Source: Alloascoidea africana
Taxonomy: Eukaryota; Ascomycota; Alloascoideomycetes; Alloascoideales; Alloascoideaceae
Direction: 5' to 3'
DNA: 64,000 nucleotides
Assembly: GCA_030581615.1 (NCBI GenBank)
Contig: JAKTTT010000012.1
Span: 62,001 to 126,000 of the forward strand
Shown one piece after another: positions 1-9,381 of this stretch (position 1 is the first letter of the stretch; the number at the start of each line of letters is the position of its first letter). A program made the translations under genes and the position numbers. Below the pieces are notes generated by a model. It ran no database searches. It was not told where the DNA came from and saw only the letters and a list, made by a program, of their open reading frames with translations.

Positions 1-1700
1 CAGCTTTTCATAACTTCCAACAATCGAATATCCTTCCTCGACCTCTAATATTTTTAAAATAAATTCCAATTCACCTTGCCATTCTGCACTCAAGTGTTGT
101 TTACAAAACTCTATGAAATTCCACCAAATGTTTGATTTTCTTGACAGATAAAAGTTGGATACAAGGGCTAAGCAACAATACAATGAAAGTATCAGCATAG
201 CTATGGGCCGTTTTTGGCGCGCATAGACGGGAAATTCAAAGGGAACTGTAAACAGCCATCGATAAATAGGCATCACATATCGATACTTGAATGAGTTATA
301 ACAACAGGCTTTAAGTTTGTCAATTGCAATTTGGTATACTTGGTATTCCTTTGCGTTATGTTCATTGCAATTCTGAGACATTTCTTTTACAATGCTTGCC
401 AACCTGCCAATTGTTGGGGCATATTGTCCATTTGGTACATTATCATACTCCTCTCGCTCAAAGAAAAACGGCTGCAAGAACGTTTTGGTCAAATCTTCCA
501 TCCCGATTGTAGCGAGCGTCGTGGTCCCTTGTACAATTCTGAAAATATCAACCACTCCTGGTTCAGCAGAAATTAGCGGCACCAACAGTGGGTGGTGCAT
601 CGAGAAGGAAAAGATTAGAATACTGGATAGAAACAGCAACTGATATCTGCCTTGGTTTGAGACATCTGAAGAGGTTGTCAACTTTGTCAGCTCATACTGA
701 AACTTTACCAAAGCTTCATTATAGTATTGTGACGCTGCTTCTTCCAGTATAGGATCTTCAAAATTCCCTTTCACAAACCAAATGTTCAGAGCGGATACCG
801 CCATTATGCTTTTGGATATAAGAGGCGATTCTTTGAACAGACTAGGCACTTTTTCGCACCAGATTACCTTGACCATTGGTCCTCCATCTTTGCTGAAAGA
901 GCTCTCCACGTTGTTTAAAAAGTGATGTAAAAGCTTCAAATCAAATTGGTTCACCTCGAGTAACGATCCTATTGGGGTGTTGGCTAAGGGATGGGCCAGA
1001 GAGTAGTTATACACAAGTTCTTCTCCTGGACTTCCTGGCGAGGGCAACGAACAGATGTGTGATGAGGCAGAGGATATAGAAGATGATGATCTCGGGAAGA
1101 CTGTGGTATCCCAAGTATTGCTGTAGCTGGGTACCAATTCTTCATGGGCTTGAAGATCCCAGGATTGTACTATACTATTATCGCCATGTTGGTAGTAATA
1201 CTGATATTGGCTCTGGATTTCCTCCAGCTTTGGTGCCTCTTCCTGGAGGTGGCGATGATGATTGTTTTCTGTTTGCTTTGTTTGCACTTGGGGTTGGTTC
1301 GTACTGGTACTAGCTGCTCTGGGCTTTGACTTTGATATTGGCTTTCTTTTTGTCGAAGGGGCTGGAATGGCATAGATACATTCTCGTTTGGTGCTTTGAC
1401 AGTACTCGCAAACTGGTTTGCTCTCATCGCACTAAAGCAAAATAATGGTGGAGGGCCAAATGTTATTTAGGAATAGGGCATTTGACAGGTTTGGGTGATA
1501 GTTCAACTAGGTCCATTGCATACCTTAATTCTGAGCTTCTTGCAGCTCAGACATCCGTTTCTCGATCTTTTGTAGAAGGGCCTTTTTCGAGGCTTTTGGG
1601 ACCGGAACTGGGACTCGGAAGGAGCCTGAGAAGGGGCTCGCGTCTGAGTCTGCGTCTGAGTCCCAGAAATGCCTGTGTTTTCTACTCCCAACGATAACAT
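1..1700 (-). CDS. Zn2Cys6 transcription factor, Upc2/ECM22-like, 3' end outside the window
   Basis: This is a fungal binuclear-zinc regulator read in two exons: 1700-1524 (59 codons) and 1431 to the window edge, with a 92-nt intron (GTATGC...TTTAG) between them. The join completes a Zn2Cys6 finger: CLSC then KKLRIK in exon 1, followed by CDE, CEYC and REC in exon 2. The reading frame stays open through position 1, giving at least 536 residues, so the C-terminus is missing. About residues 215-225 carry an LLHHF motif followed by a tryptophan and a VP...SALNI helix, typical of the ligand-sensing region of Upc2-type C6 factors, which control sterol uptake and synthesis. An in-frame TGA sits just before the chosen ATG. 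The N-terminus is rich in Gln and Thr. Subfamily assignment is inference from these motifs; another C6 regulator with the same fold is possible. Confidence 0.8.
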
Positions 1701-2877
1701 CAGTCAAGGCGTAGCCTGTATTAAGCGTGGATTCATAAACGGATATCTACAGAGTGCTGCGAGTCTAAAGGGAAGGACAGAGGGTCAAAACGGCTTCAAA
1801 TAGCACAGCGATTAATGCTCTTCAAGCGCACAAGTAAAGAGTTTCGTGTGGGAAAAAGGTGGTCTGGGGCACGCAGATAACTTTGAAAGAGGTGCCTTTG
1901 TACTCTGGGCTCGTTTCACCACCAGGAGAGCCGGCGATGACGAGGGCCGGGCCTGGCTGTTCATGGGCATGGGCCCCAAGTCCCACCGGCCAGTAGCAGC
2001 TGCCAAGAGCCGTAACAGGCTGGAAACAAAAGCTATGACGCCGACGCTGCTCCGGAATGGGAGGAAGATCGGGATCATCACCGGCTGAAGGTCCCTCTGT
2101 TTGTGTTCTGGTGAGGCTTCCAGCCAATGGCGGCCCAGGTGCCTGCCGAGGTCAGAAACATGTTGAGCCTTAAACGTGAGACAAGCAAGGGGAAAAACTT
2201 ACAGTTTGAAGCTATAGCCAACAGAGGCAGGGCTTACAAAACGCCTGGAGGCCTCTGGATCGCCTTTTCGGTGCCTGGAGAGCTGAGCAGCGGTCATAAA
2301 GAGGTGAGATAACCTTAATGTCTGCTCTCTTCCCCAGGCTCCGATCCTGGTTTCTCTTTCACGGAGCAGCAGCACCGGAATAACATTCAAATTAGGATTA
2401 TTACGATCTTCCACCGGATTCTCTCCTGTCCTGGAGATTATATAACAGCGGACGCAAGCACAACTGAAAGTATAGAGAGGTTGCCTTGCTTCGCTTTTAT
2501 TCCACCTGCCTCGCCGGAATGTAGGTGCTTTCAGCATTAGCAGTGCCTCTTCCTCTTCCTCTTTCTGCTACTGAACAGCCTTCCAGGCAGTTCCTGCCCT
2601 ACGAGCCTTGACTATGAGAATGCGTACCAAACCACCCCAGAGCATTCCCTCCCGCTGGCCTGGAACTTGCCCAATACAGGCTTATGGCTTCTTGCACACT
2701 TGATCAGCTCGTCCGTCCATAGAGACCGGGTAACCCACAGCATCACCAGGTGTTCTGCTCTCTTGTCCTATAAGTAAAGAAGAGTGCAACCCCTCCTCCT
2801 TCTCCCACCCTTTTGCTTTGAGTCTTAACCCTTCTCATCGCTCTCACCAGCCTCAATTGATCTCCAGCTCACTCACA
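1701..2877. other. Divergent intergenic region, Zn2Cys6 factor / PGM2
   Basis: About 1.2 kb separates two divergent genes. The part from about 1850 to 2160 is clearly richer in G+C than its surroundings. Short open frames occur on both strands but have no recognisable protein character, and I call none. A Reb1-type word lies near PGM2, and the leader just before PGM2 is pyrimidine-rich. Confidence 0.6.
2727..2733 (+). promoter_or_regulatory. Reb1-type site CGGGTAA in the PGM2 promoter
   Basis: The word CGGGTAA lies 145 bp upstream of the PGM2 start. It matches the Reb1 recognition word known from Saccharomyces (TTACCCG on the other strand). Binding in this species is inferred. Confidence 0.5.
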
Positions 2878-4557
2878 ATGTCGTTCCAAATCTCAGCCGT
2901 TGAAACCACGCCCTTCGATGGCCAGAAGCCCGGCACTTCTGGTCTCAGAAAGAAGGTTACTGTGTTTCAGCAACCCCACTACACGGAAAACTTTCTCCAG
3001 GCCGTCTTTGCGTCCATTCCAGAGGGCGCCGAAGGAGCTACACTTGTGGTGGGTGGAGATGGTCGCTACTATAACGACGTTGTTGTGCAACTTATCGCCA
3101 AGATCGGAGCTGCGAATGGCGTGAAAAAGCTCATCATTGGCCAAAACGGCATCCTTTCAACTCCTGCAACCTCCCATGTCATCCGATCCTATGAGAACGT
3201 AACTGGAGGAATCATATTGACCGCTTCTCATAACCCTGGTGGCCCAAAGAACGATCTTGGTATCAAGTACAATCTCGCCAATGGTGGCCCTGCACCGGAG
3301 TCCGTTACGAACAAGATGTATTCGTACTCACAGTCAATTGACTCCTACAGGATCATTGAGGATCTCCCAACCCTTGATCTGAGCACAATTGGAACAGCCA
3401 CTTACGGCCCATTGGAGGTGCAAATCATTGATTCGACTGCTGACTATGTTGCCATGTTAAAGTCCATCTTTGACTTTGACCTCATTCGATCGTTTTTTAC
3501 TCAAAACCCACGATTTCGGGTTTTGTTTGACTCCCTAAGTGGTGTTACTGGTCCTTATGGCAAGGCAATCTTTGTTGATGAGCTACAATTGCCATTGAAT
3601 TCGATCCAAAACTATACTCCTTTGCCTGACTTTGGAGGCCACCACCCTGATCCTAATCTTACATATGCCAAGAGCTTGGTGGACGCTGTCGATGCTGAAA
3701 ACATTCCTTTTGGCGCCGCATCCGATGGCGATGGTGATAGAAATATGATCTATGGCGCAAATACCTTTGTTTCCCCCGGTGACTCTGTGGCTATTATTGC
3801 ACACCATGCGGAATTGATTCCTTATTTCAAGACTGATGGAGTCTACGGGTTGGCCAGAAGTATGCCCACAAGTGGTGCATTGGATCTGGTTGCCAAGAAG
3901 AAGGGACTAAATGTTTACGAAGTGCCAACTGGGTGGAAATTTTTTTGCGCCTTGTTCGACTCTAAGAAACTGTCTATTTGTGGTGAGGAGTCCTTTGGTA
4001 CCGGCTCCAACCATATTAGAGAAAAAGATGGTTTGTGGGCCGTTGTTGCCTGGCTCAACATTATTGCTGGCGTTTCACTAGCACAGGGCTCGCCAGCTTC
4101 AATTGCTCAAATTCAAAATGACTTTTGGAAGACATATGGACGAACATTCTTTACTCGTTACGACTATGAAAATGTGGACAGCGAAGGTGCAAACAAGGTC
4201 ATTGCAAACTTGCGGGAAAACGCAATTGACAGCCATGACTCGTTTGTCGGCAGTAACGTTGGCGATCTAACGGTTGTGGAAGCCGACGACTTTTCTTATA
4301 CAGATCTCGATGGATCGGTCTCTGCCCATCAAGGTTTGTTTGTCAAGTTTAGCAATGGCTTGAGAATCATTGTAAGACTTTCGGGAACAGGATCTTCTGG
4401 TGCGACAATTAGACTGTATCTTGAGAAGTACGAGTCCGATGAGTCCAAGTTTGGCTTGAGCGCCGAAGAGTATCTAAAGGACGAAGTTACTCTGGCCGTT
4501 GAGTTCTTGAAACTTCAGGAATTCATTGGCCGGGTAGAACCTGACGTGAGAACCTGA
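2878..4557 (+). CDS. PGM2: Phosphoglucomutase
   Basis: Cytosolic alpha-phosphoglucomutase, interconverting glucose-1-phosphate and glucose-6-phosphate and so linking glycolysis with UDP-glucose, glycogen, trehalose and cell-wall precursor synthesis. The protein has 559 residues with no intron, close to the usual 560-570. The phosphoserine loop TASHNPGG has its serine at about residue 117. The magnesium loop DGDGDRN, the sugar-binding GEESFG and the phosphate-binding RLSGTGSSG follow in the expected order. The start was set at the ATG giving MSFQISAVETTPF and QKPGTSGLRKK, as in known PGM proteins; the frame is open further upstream but has no ATG there. A CTG codon encodes the leucine of KKLSICGEESFG, supporting CUG as Leu. 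Whether this is PGM1 or PGM2 in the Saccharomyces sense cannot be said. Confidence 0.97.
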   Translation: MSFQISAVETTPFDGQKPGTSGLRKKVTVFQQPHYTENFLQAVFASIPEGAEGATLVVGGDGRYYNDVVVQLIAKIGAANGVKKLIIGQNGILSTPATSHVIRSYENVTGGIILTASHNPGGPKNDLGIKYNLANGGPAPESVTNKMYSYSQSIDSYRIIEDLPTLDLSTIGTATYGPLEVQIIDSTADYVAMLKSIFDFDLIRSFFTQNPRFRVLFDSLSGVTGPYGKAIFVDELQLPLNSIQNYTPLPDFGGHHPDPNLTYAKSLVDAVDAENIPFGAASDGDGDRNMIYGANTFVSPGDSVAIIAHHAELIPYFKTDGVYGLARSMPTSGALDLVAKKKGLNVYEVPTGWKFFCALFDSKKLSICGEESFGTGSNHIREKDGLWAVVAWLNIIAGVSLAQGSPASIAQIQNDFWKTYGRTFFTRYDYENVDSEGANKVIANLRENAIDSHDSFVGSNVGDLTVVEADDFSYTDLDGSVSAHQGLFVKFSNGLRIIVRLSGTGSSGATIRLYLEKYESDESKFGLSAEEYLKDEVTLAVEFLKLQEFIGRVEPDVRT

Positions 4558-5019
4558 TCACCTAGAACTGTTTAAGGTGTGACGGGAGTAATTTTTGGAG
4601 TTTCTTTTGTATCTGCATTAATGCAAACAAATCCGCAATGGTGACGTAGTATACAAAACAAAAATGAATGATGTGTGATTTTTGCAGTCCTAGTGTACCT
4701 GTAGAACTTTTGCTAAGCATCCCCAAATTTCCGTATCCAGATACGTTTTGGAACAAAGAAGTTGGCAGATTCGAGCAAATCTGAGCGGGACAATCACTTA
4801 TTAGGTTCAAGACATTTCTTTTTGTGTCCATTGATACTTTCAAGAAGGTGGTACAAAAGTCTGCGGTACTTATGGAATGTATCCCAAGCTCTCTCTTAGA
4901 CAAGACATATTTTGCCCATTTTTGTTAGGTCCAGTTTTTAGCTTACGTCGAGAATCGGCAGGGCTTTAGAAGTCTGCTTTGGCGAGATAATGCTCATCAA
5001 AACCTTAACTCTCTAACTG

Positions 5020-5026
5020 CGGGTAA
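5020..5026 (+). promoter_or_regulatory. Reb1-type site CGGGTAA in the UTP11 promoter
   Basis: Lies 100 bp upstream of the UTP11 ATG and is followed by an A-tract, the usual nucleosome-free arrangement for this word in yeasts. Function is inferred from the motif. Confidence 0.5.
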
Positions 5027-5045
5027 CAAAAAAAATCACAGATAT

Positions 5046-5051
5046 CACGTG
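5046..5051. promoter_or_regulatory. CACGTG E-box in the UTP11 promoter
   Basis: The palindrome ATCACGTGAT, 75 bp upstream of the start, is a perfect RTCACGTG site of the Cbf1/bHLH class. It sits 20 bp from the Reb1-type word. Which bHLH protein binds it is unknown. Confidence 0.45.
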
Positions 5052-5125
5052 ATCCATATGAGATGGTAACCAAAAAAAAATCTTGAGGAGTGAACCAAAG
5101 CATCAAGTTCAACACCTATCGAGAA

Positions 5126-5869
5126 ATGCCACGACTCGTTCACAATATACAAAAGAAGCAGCATAGGGAGAGAGCTCAACCTACGAAGCGGTCTCGCTTC
5201 GGTCTTTTAGAAAAGCATAAAGATTACAAGCTTAGAGCCCAGGATTTCCATGCCAAAGAGGCACGATTAAAGATTTTGAAGCAAAAGGCAAAATCGCGAA
5301 ATCCAGATGAGTTTTACTATGCTATGAAAAACAAAAGGACAGATGAGGATGGGATTTTGATTGCTGAGAGGCGAGAGGAAAACGGCGGGTCCAATCTTAC
5401 TCTTGATCAAATTAAGTTGATGAAAACACAGGATTCAGCTTATGTTACGAATGAGCGGATGAAGGAGATGAAGAAACTGGAAAGGATGGAACAAAGCATG
5501 ATGTTTAAAGGTACGGGAAAGCACACCATTTTTGTCGATACTGAAGAAGAGCAGCGGGATTTCAAACCAGAGGAGTATTTTCAAACGGATAAAAGACTTT
5601 TGAACAATGCGGAAAACAGACTGAGAGTTGACCAACTAGAGGGAAATTATGACAACAAGAAGCTGGATATTGAAGAGAGGGAAAAGCTTGCTCGAAAGCG
5701 AATCAAGAAGTTACAACTTCTCAAAGAAAGAATTGAAAAGGAAAGAATGCTACGCGAAGTTGAGGAACAAATGCAACTACAACGGGAACTGATGAAAAAG
5801 GGAGAGAAGAAAAAGATTGTGGAAAATGGACGTGTTTACTACAAATGGAAAAACCAAAGGAAAAAATGA
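5126..5869 (+). CDS. UTP11: U3 snoRNP / SSU processome protein Utp11
   Basis: Nucleolar component of the small-subunit processome needed for 18S rRNA maturation. The 247-residue product is intronless, highly basic and largely helical, as in the family (250 residues in S. cerevisiae). Conserved blocks are visible: VHNIQKKQHRERAQP near the start, LEKHKDYKLRAQDFH, then KSRNPDEFYYAMKN, and a charged coiled-coil tail with repeated ERE/KKL. The start is placed at MPRLVHNIQ, matching the family N-terminus. An ATG 36 bp upstream in the same frame would add 12 residues with no counterpart in relatives. The gene is convergent with AIP1, with 94 bp between stops. Confidence 0.94.
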   Translation: MPRLVHNIQKKQHRERAQPTKRSRFGLLEKHKDYKLRAQDFHAKEARLKILKQKAKSRNPDEFYYAMKNKRTDEDGILIAERREENGGSNLTLDQIKLMKTQDSAYVTNERMKEMKKLERMEQSMMFKGTGKHTIFVDTEEEQRDFKPEEYFQTDKRLLNNAENRLRVDQLEGNYDNKKLDIEEREKLARKRIKKLQLLKERIEKERMLREVEEQMQLQRELMKKGEKKKIVENGRVYYKWKNQRKK

Positions 5870-5963
5870 TTTTTCAGATTCTCACATTTATCAACCTGTC
5901 TTTTTTGTTTGTATCGTATAGACACCTTATTCTATTTCATTCTCAATGCATCGTTTAAAATAA

Positions 5964-7903
5964 TTAGAAAGTCACTTTCCACCATTTAATAGTAGCATCG
6001 GCCCCAGCACTAACAAATCTATCGGCTCCAGCCCATTGTACAGCGTTCACGCCGTCTTTATGTGCGCCTAAGAATTTTATGTTTCTGCTTGGTCTTGCAA
6101 CTGAATATACAATCACATTTGTATCTAGAGACCCAGAAACTACATGATCGTTGTCCTTGTTCCAAGATATTGAGGAAATTTTCCCTGTATGGAACGCCCA
6201 ACGGCTAGTCTGAATCGAGGATTCCGGAACGTTGTAGAGTGTGATTTTACCGCCAACATCGCCAGCAGCCAAGTATGTGCCATTGGGACTGAAACTCAAA
6301 TGGGAAGCAATTGAGCGTAATGGTGGCAACTTGGAACTTTCTGCTAGGTCGGATGTTGAGAAAAGATGTACATTGTAGTTAGAAGCACTAACCGCCACTA
6401 GCTTTGAAGAAACGCCAACTGCTTTTGCCTTGAAAGTAAGCTTTTTCTCGGCTACCAAGGATCCATTTTTGGACAATTTCAAGAAATCTTCGGTTATAAT
6501 GGCAACAAGCCCAGATTCAGGGTCTGAAGAGATATCAACCGGTTGACCCCCGATCGAAACTGAGTTGCCAATTTTTGTATCCGTAATTGTTTTGGAAGAA
6601 TCATCCCATGCAGCAGTGTAAATTCTATTGTCAGATCCACTCACCAATCCTACAATCAAATTTGAATGATCATCTCCTTCAACGTATTTTGCAATTCCAG
6701 TATCCACATCCCACTGAGCAATACGGCCATCGTAACTACCTGTGTATAGTTTACTATCTTTGTCACCAGCAAGGGCAAGAGCAGTAATACTCTTTTGGTG
6801 ACCACTGACCACAACAGAAGGGGAATCCTCATCATAGTTCAATTGGTTCAAATCACCATTAAATGATAAAGAGATTATACTGTCTTCTGTGGTCGTAACT
6901 CCGACCTGTTGATTGGCAAGTATGGGTTCAAACAACCACTTCTTTTTCAATTTACCAGAATCGGCATCCCATAGTTTCACAGAGGCATCAGCGGAAGAAG
7001 TGACAAATTCATGCTTTCCAATAACCCATGAGACTGCAAAAATAGTACCTTCATGGGGGGAATCATCAATATGTTTTATAAATTCCCCAGTTTTGCCGTC
7101 GTACAAAACAATCTTTTTATCTGCACCCACGCTAACTATGAAAGCGCCATCGTGTGAGAAGGCAACATCATTGACAAAATTCGAATGATGGCCACGCAGA
7201 GAAGAGTTGAATTTGAAAGGGGGTCCATTGTAGAAGATCAGAGAAGCATCATCCCCAACAGTTGCAGCTCTATAAGGACGAACCGGTCTGATTGACGCTG
7301 CATTCACAGCCTTGCTATGACCCGAGATTTCTCCAACAGTGTTGCCCGAGTCCCATGTAAAGCAGTGTCCATAGCGTTCTTTACCATCGCCAACCGCAAT
7401 TAGACGTTGGCTGTCTGCGTCCCAGGCAATGTCGTTGATTCTGCCACTGATAACAGGATATTCACCTTTGACTATGAGATCCTCACCAACACAGTCCCAT
7501 ATTTTGACAATGCCGGAAGAATCACCTGAGGCAACATAGTAACCAGAAGGTGAAAACTTGGCTACGGTGGTGGTGGCGGAATGATCGGTGAATTGAATGC
7601 AGTCCTTTGGATCCTTCACGGATCGCACAAATATTGATTTGTTGGACTAAAGGCAAGAGCATTGACAATTAGCGCATTGATAGATCAAATAGCAATTCCT
7701 CTTGTTCCTTTCAAGCTTACTCACAGCATAAACAATTCTATTAGTCCTTTTGTCGTATGAAAGGTGGACACCAACAGCGCGGACAGTATTTGGCAAAGCT
7801 GCCCAAACAGCCTCTACAAGCAAACAAAAGTCAGTATAGCTCTTAAAAAGACCCATACAACCCACAAAACCTGATACTTTGTCATACCTTTTGCAATTGA
7901 CAT
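5964..7903 (-). CDS. AIP1: Actin-interacting protein 1 (WD40)
   Basis: Cofactor of cofilin that promotes actin filament disassembly at cortical patches. The gene has three exons: 7903-7888 (16 nt), 7813-7725 (89 nt) and 7646-5964, giving 595 residues (615 in S. cerevisiae). The spliced N-terminus reads MSIAKEAVWAALPN then VGVHLSYDKRTNRIVYASNKS, matching the family pattern of a Ser/Tyr-rich first blade strand. Two seven-bladed propellers are evident from repeated SGHxK, KIWD, KLWD and WWKV strands, and the family stretch GDDASLIFYNGPPFKF is present. Introns of 74 and 78 nt have GTATGA and GTGAGT donors; intron 1 has a TACTGAC branch. The 62-bp gap to SLD2 means that the promoter overlaps the SLD2 coding end. 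Confidence 0.95.
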
Positions 7904-7965
7904 TGAGCTATCTATTGAGTACGTACTTATATTCGTGTTTACTACTCAGTATGCCACGCCCTTCC

Positions 7966-9292
7966 CTATTTATGCCTATACCGTGACCGGGTAAATCCGT
8001 GCCCGCGAAGGTTGTATCTCTTGAAATTTCGGCTCACCAGCGGCAGACCTCGTCTCCTGTTTGCCACTGTTTGAGGATTTTGTTTAGCCCGCTTCGTCTG
8101 GGAATTTCGGTACTCCGGACCAAGATTCTCTTTCTCGTCGTCTGTTAGGGTTGCGTCTTCAGCATCCTCAGAGTTCTGCGCCAACTGCTGTATCTTCTCG
8201 TGAACATTCATTTTTAGGGAATCATCTTTTTTGTTCATTATAGTAGGTCTCATTACGTGCCTTCTTGTAGTTCGTTTCTGCGTCTGTCGTTTTCGGCTTC
8301 GAGGCATATTTACATTTTCCTCGTTATTCTCTGCTGCAGCTTCTTCTTGTTCCTTTTTCTTCTCTTCCTCCTCCTCTTCTTCAATGGTCCGTAGGATATC
8401 TTCCTCTGCCTGATAGTGCTCTTCCTGTATTTTATTGAATTCCTGAATCATCTGAGAGAGACCTCTTTTCACTCGGAAAGTTGAAGAGGGAGATGGTGAA
8501 AAGGATTGTGAATTATCTGATGAAAATGGCAATTTTGAATTGTTACCACTGAGGCCGAATCCAAACCCTCCATGCCGTAGATAGGTTGGGGTTTCAAACA
8601 ATTTGGAGCTTTTGCTTGGGCTTCGTTTTGTCGGCGTTTTCATCTTGGAAGGAGACAAAACATCACTGACTGGTAGAAGCACAGTAGACCGTTTACTAGG
8701 CGTGCTATCTATATTTGAAGTCGACGGCCTTTCATCCAGTATCTCCTTTGAAGGAATAGACTGTGGGGACTCGAGTACTTGCTTGAGAACATTTTTGGTG
8801 GGCGTGCTATCAGCTGGTGGCGACGATGCCAAGTCAAACAAGCCAATAATTCTCCCGTTAAGCTGTGGAGTGGGCCCTACAGCAGTGACTAAATCTTTTT
8901 CTTCTTCAGATCCCGATTCTTCCTCGTGGTCGTCTTCGAAATCGGCACGCGGAGAAGATGATTTCTTGGGTGTTTCCGGTCTATACTCAGTAGTTACGGA
9001 GCTTTCTGGATTATCTTCTCGAACTTTGGAGTCGTCCTTCCGCTGCTTGTGATTAGTCTTTTGCACCTTCGAAGATATACCCTTCATTTTCTGGTATTCT
9101 TTGTATTTGTTGGCTGGTGGTGGTACTTTCTGTTAGTCCAAGACTCTTGTGACGCGTCGCGTGTTGTATCATCTTACCTATCTCTACGTTTCGCTTGATA
9201 TCTTCTCGGGAAGGCTTGCGGCCGTGCTCTTGGTGAAACACATGCTCCCACCTCTTTATCTCGAGCCTCAGTTGCAGCGTGCTGGATGTCAT
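7966..9292 (-). CDS. SLD2: DNA replication initiation protein Sld2/Drc1
   Basis: CDK substrate that joins Sld3 and Dpb11 to load the replicative helicase at origins. Two exons, 9292-9178 and 9125-7966, are joined across a 52-nt intron (GTAAGA...CTAACAGAAAG) to give 424 residues. The N-terminal helix pattern LRLEIKRWEHVFHQEHGRKP followed by SREDIKRN and, after the splice, NKYKEYQKMKG is the Sld2 signature. A GPTPQLNGR..GLFDL block and a FETPTYLRHGGFGFG block lie in the Ser/Thr-Pro-rich centre, where CDK sites cluster. The C-terminus is basic (KRYNLRGHGFTRSRYRHK). The acceptor was chosen at AAAG/TACC because the nearer CAG would put exon 2 in a frame that soon stops. Confidence 0.9.
7988..7994 (+). 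promoter_or_regulatory. Reb1-type site CGGGTAA upstream of AIP1, inside the SLD2 coding end
   Basis: Lies 85 bp upstream of the AIP1 ATG but within the last codons of SLD2, so the word is both coding and in promoter position. Function is inferred from position and motif. Confidence 0.4.
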
Positions 9293-9361
9293 GGTCTTTT
9301 CGATCTGCTATGCTATTGGGACCTAACAGACTACTTGGCTAGCTGAGATCTCAAGGCTAAA

Positions 9362-9368
9362 CTATATA
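9362..9368 (-). promoter_or_regulatory. Possible TATA box of SLD2
   Basis: TATATAG on the minus strand, 70 bp upstream of the SLD2 ATG, within the only 89 bp between ERB1 and SLD2. Confidence 0.4.
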
Positions 9369-9381
9369 CGCAGGGACCGCA

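Larger units (their letters stand above)
4558..5125. other. Intergenic region PGM2 / UTP11
   Basis: Contains the PGM2 3' region and the UTP11 promoter. The promoter third holds a Reb1-type word, a TCACGTGA palindrome and a GATGAG (PAC-like) word on the minus strand at 4993-4998. A minus-strand open frame at 4562-4903 has no ATG start and no family resemblance. Confidence 0.6.

Noticed and set aside
4562-4903. 113-codon minus-strand frame after PGM2
   Set aside because: Starts at TTG only; no ATG gives a useful length.
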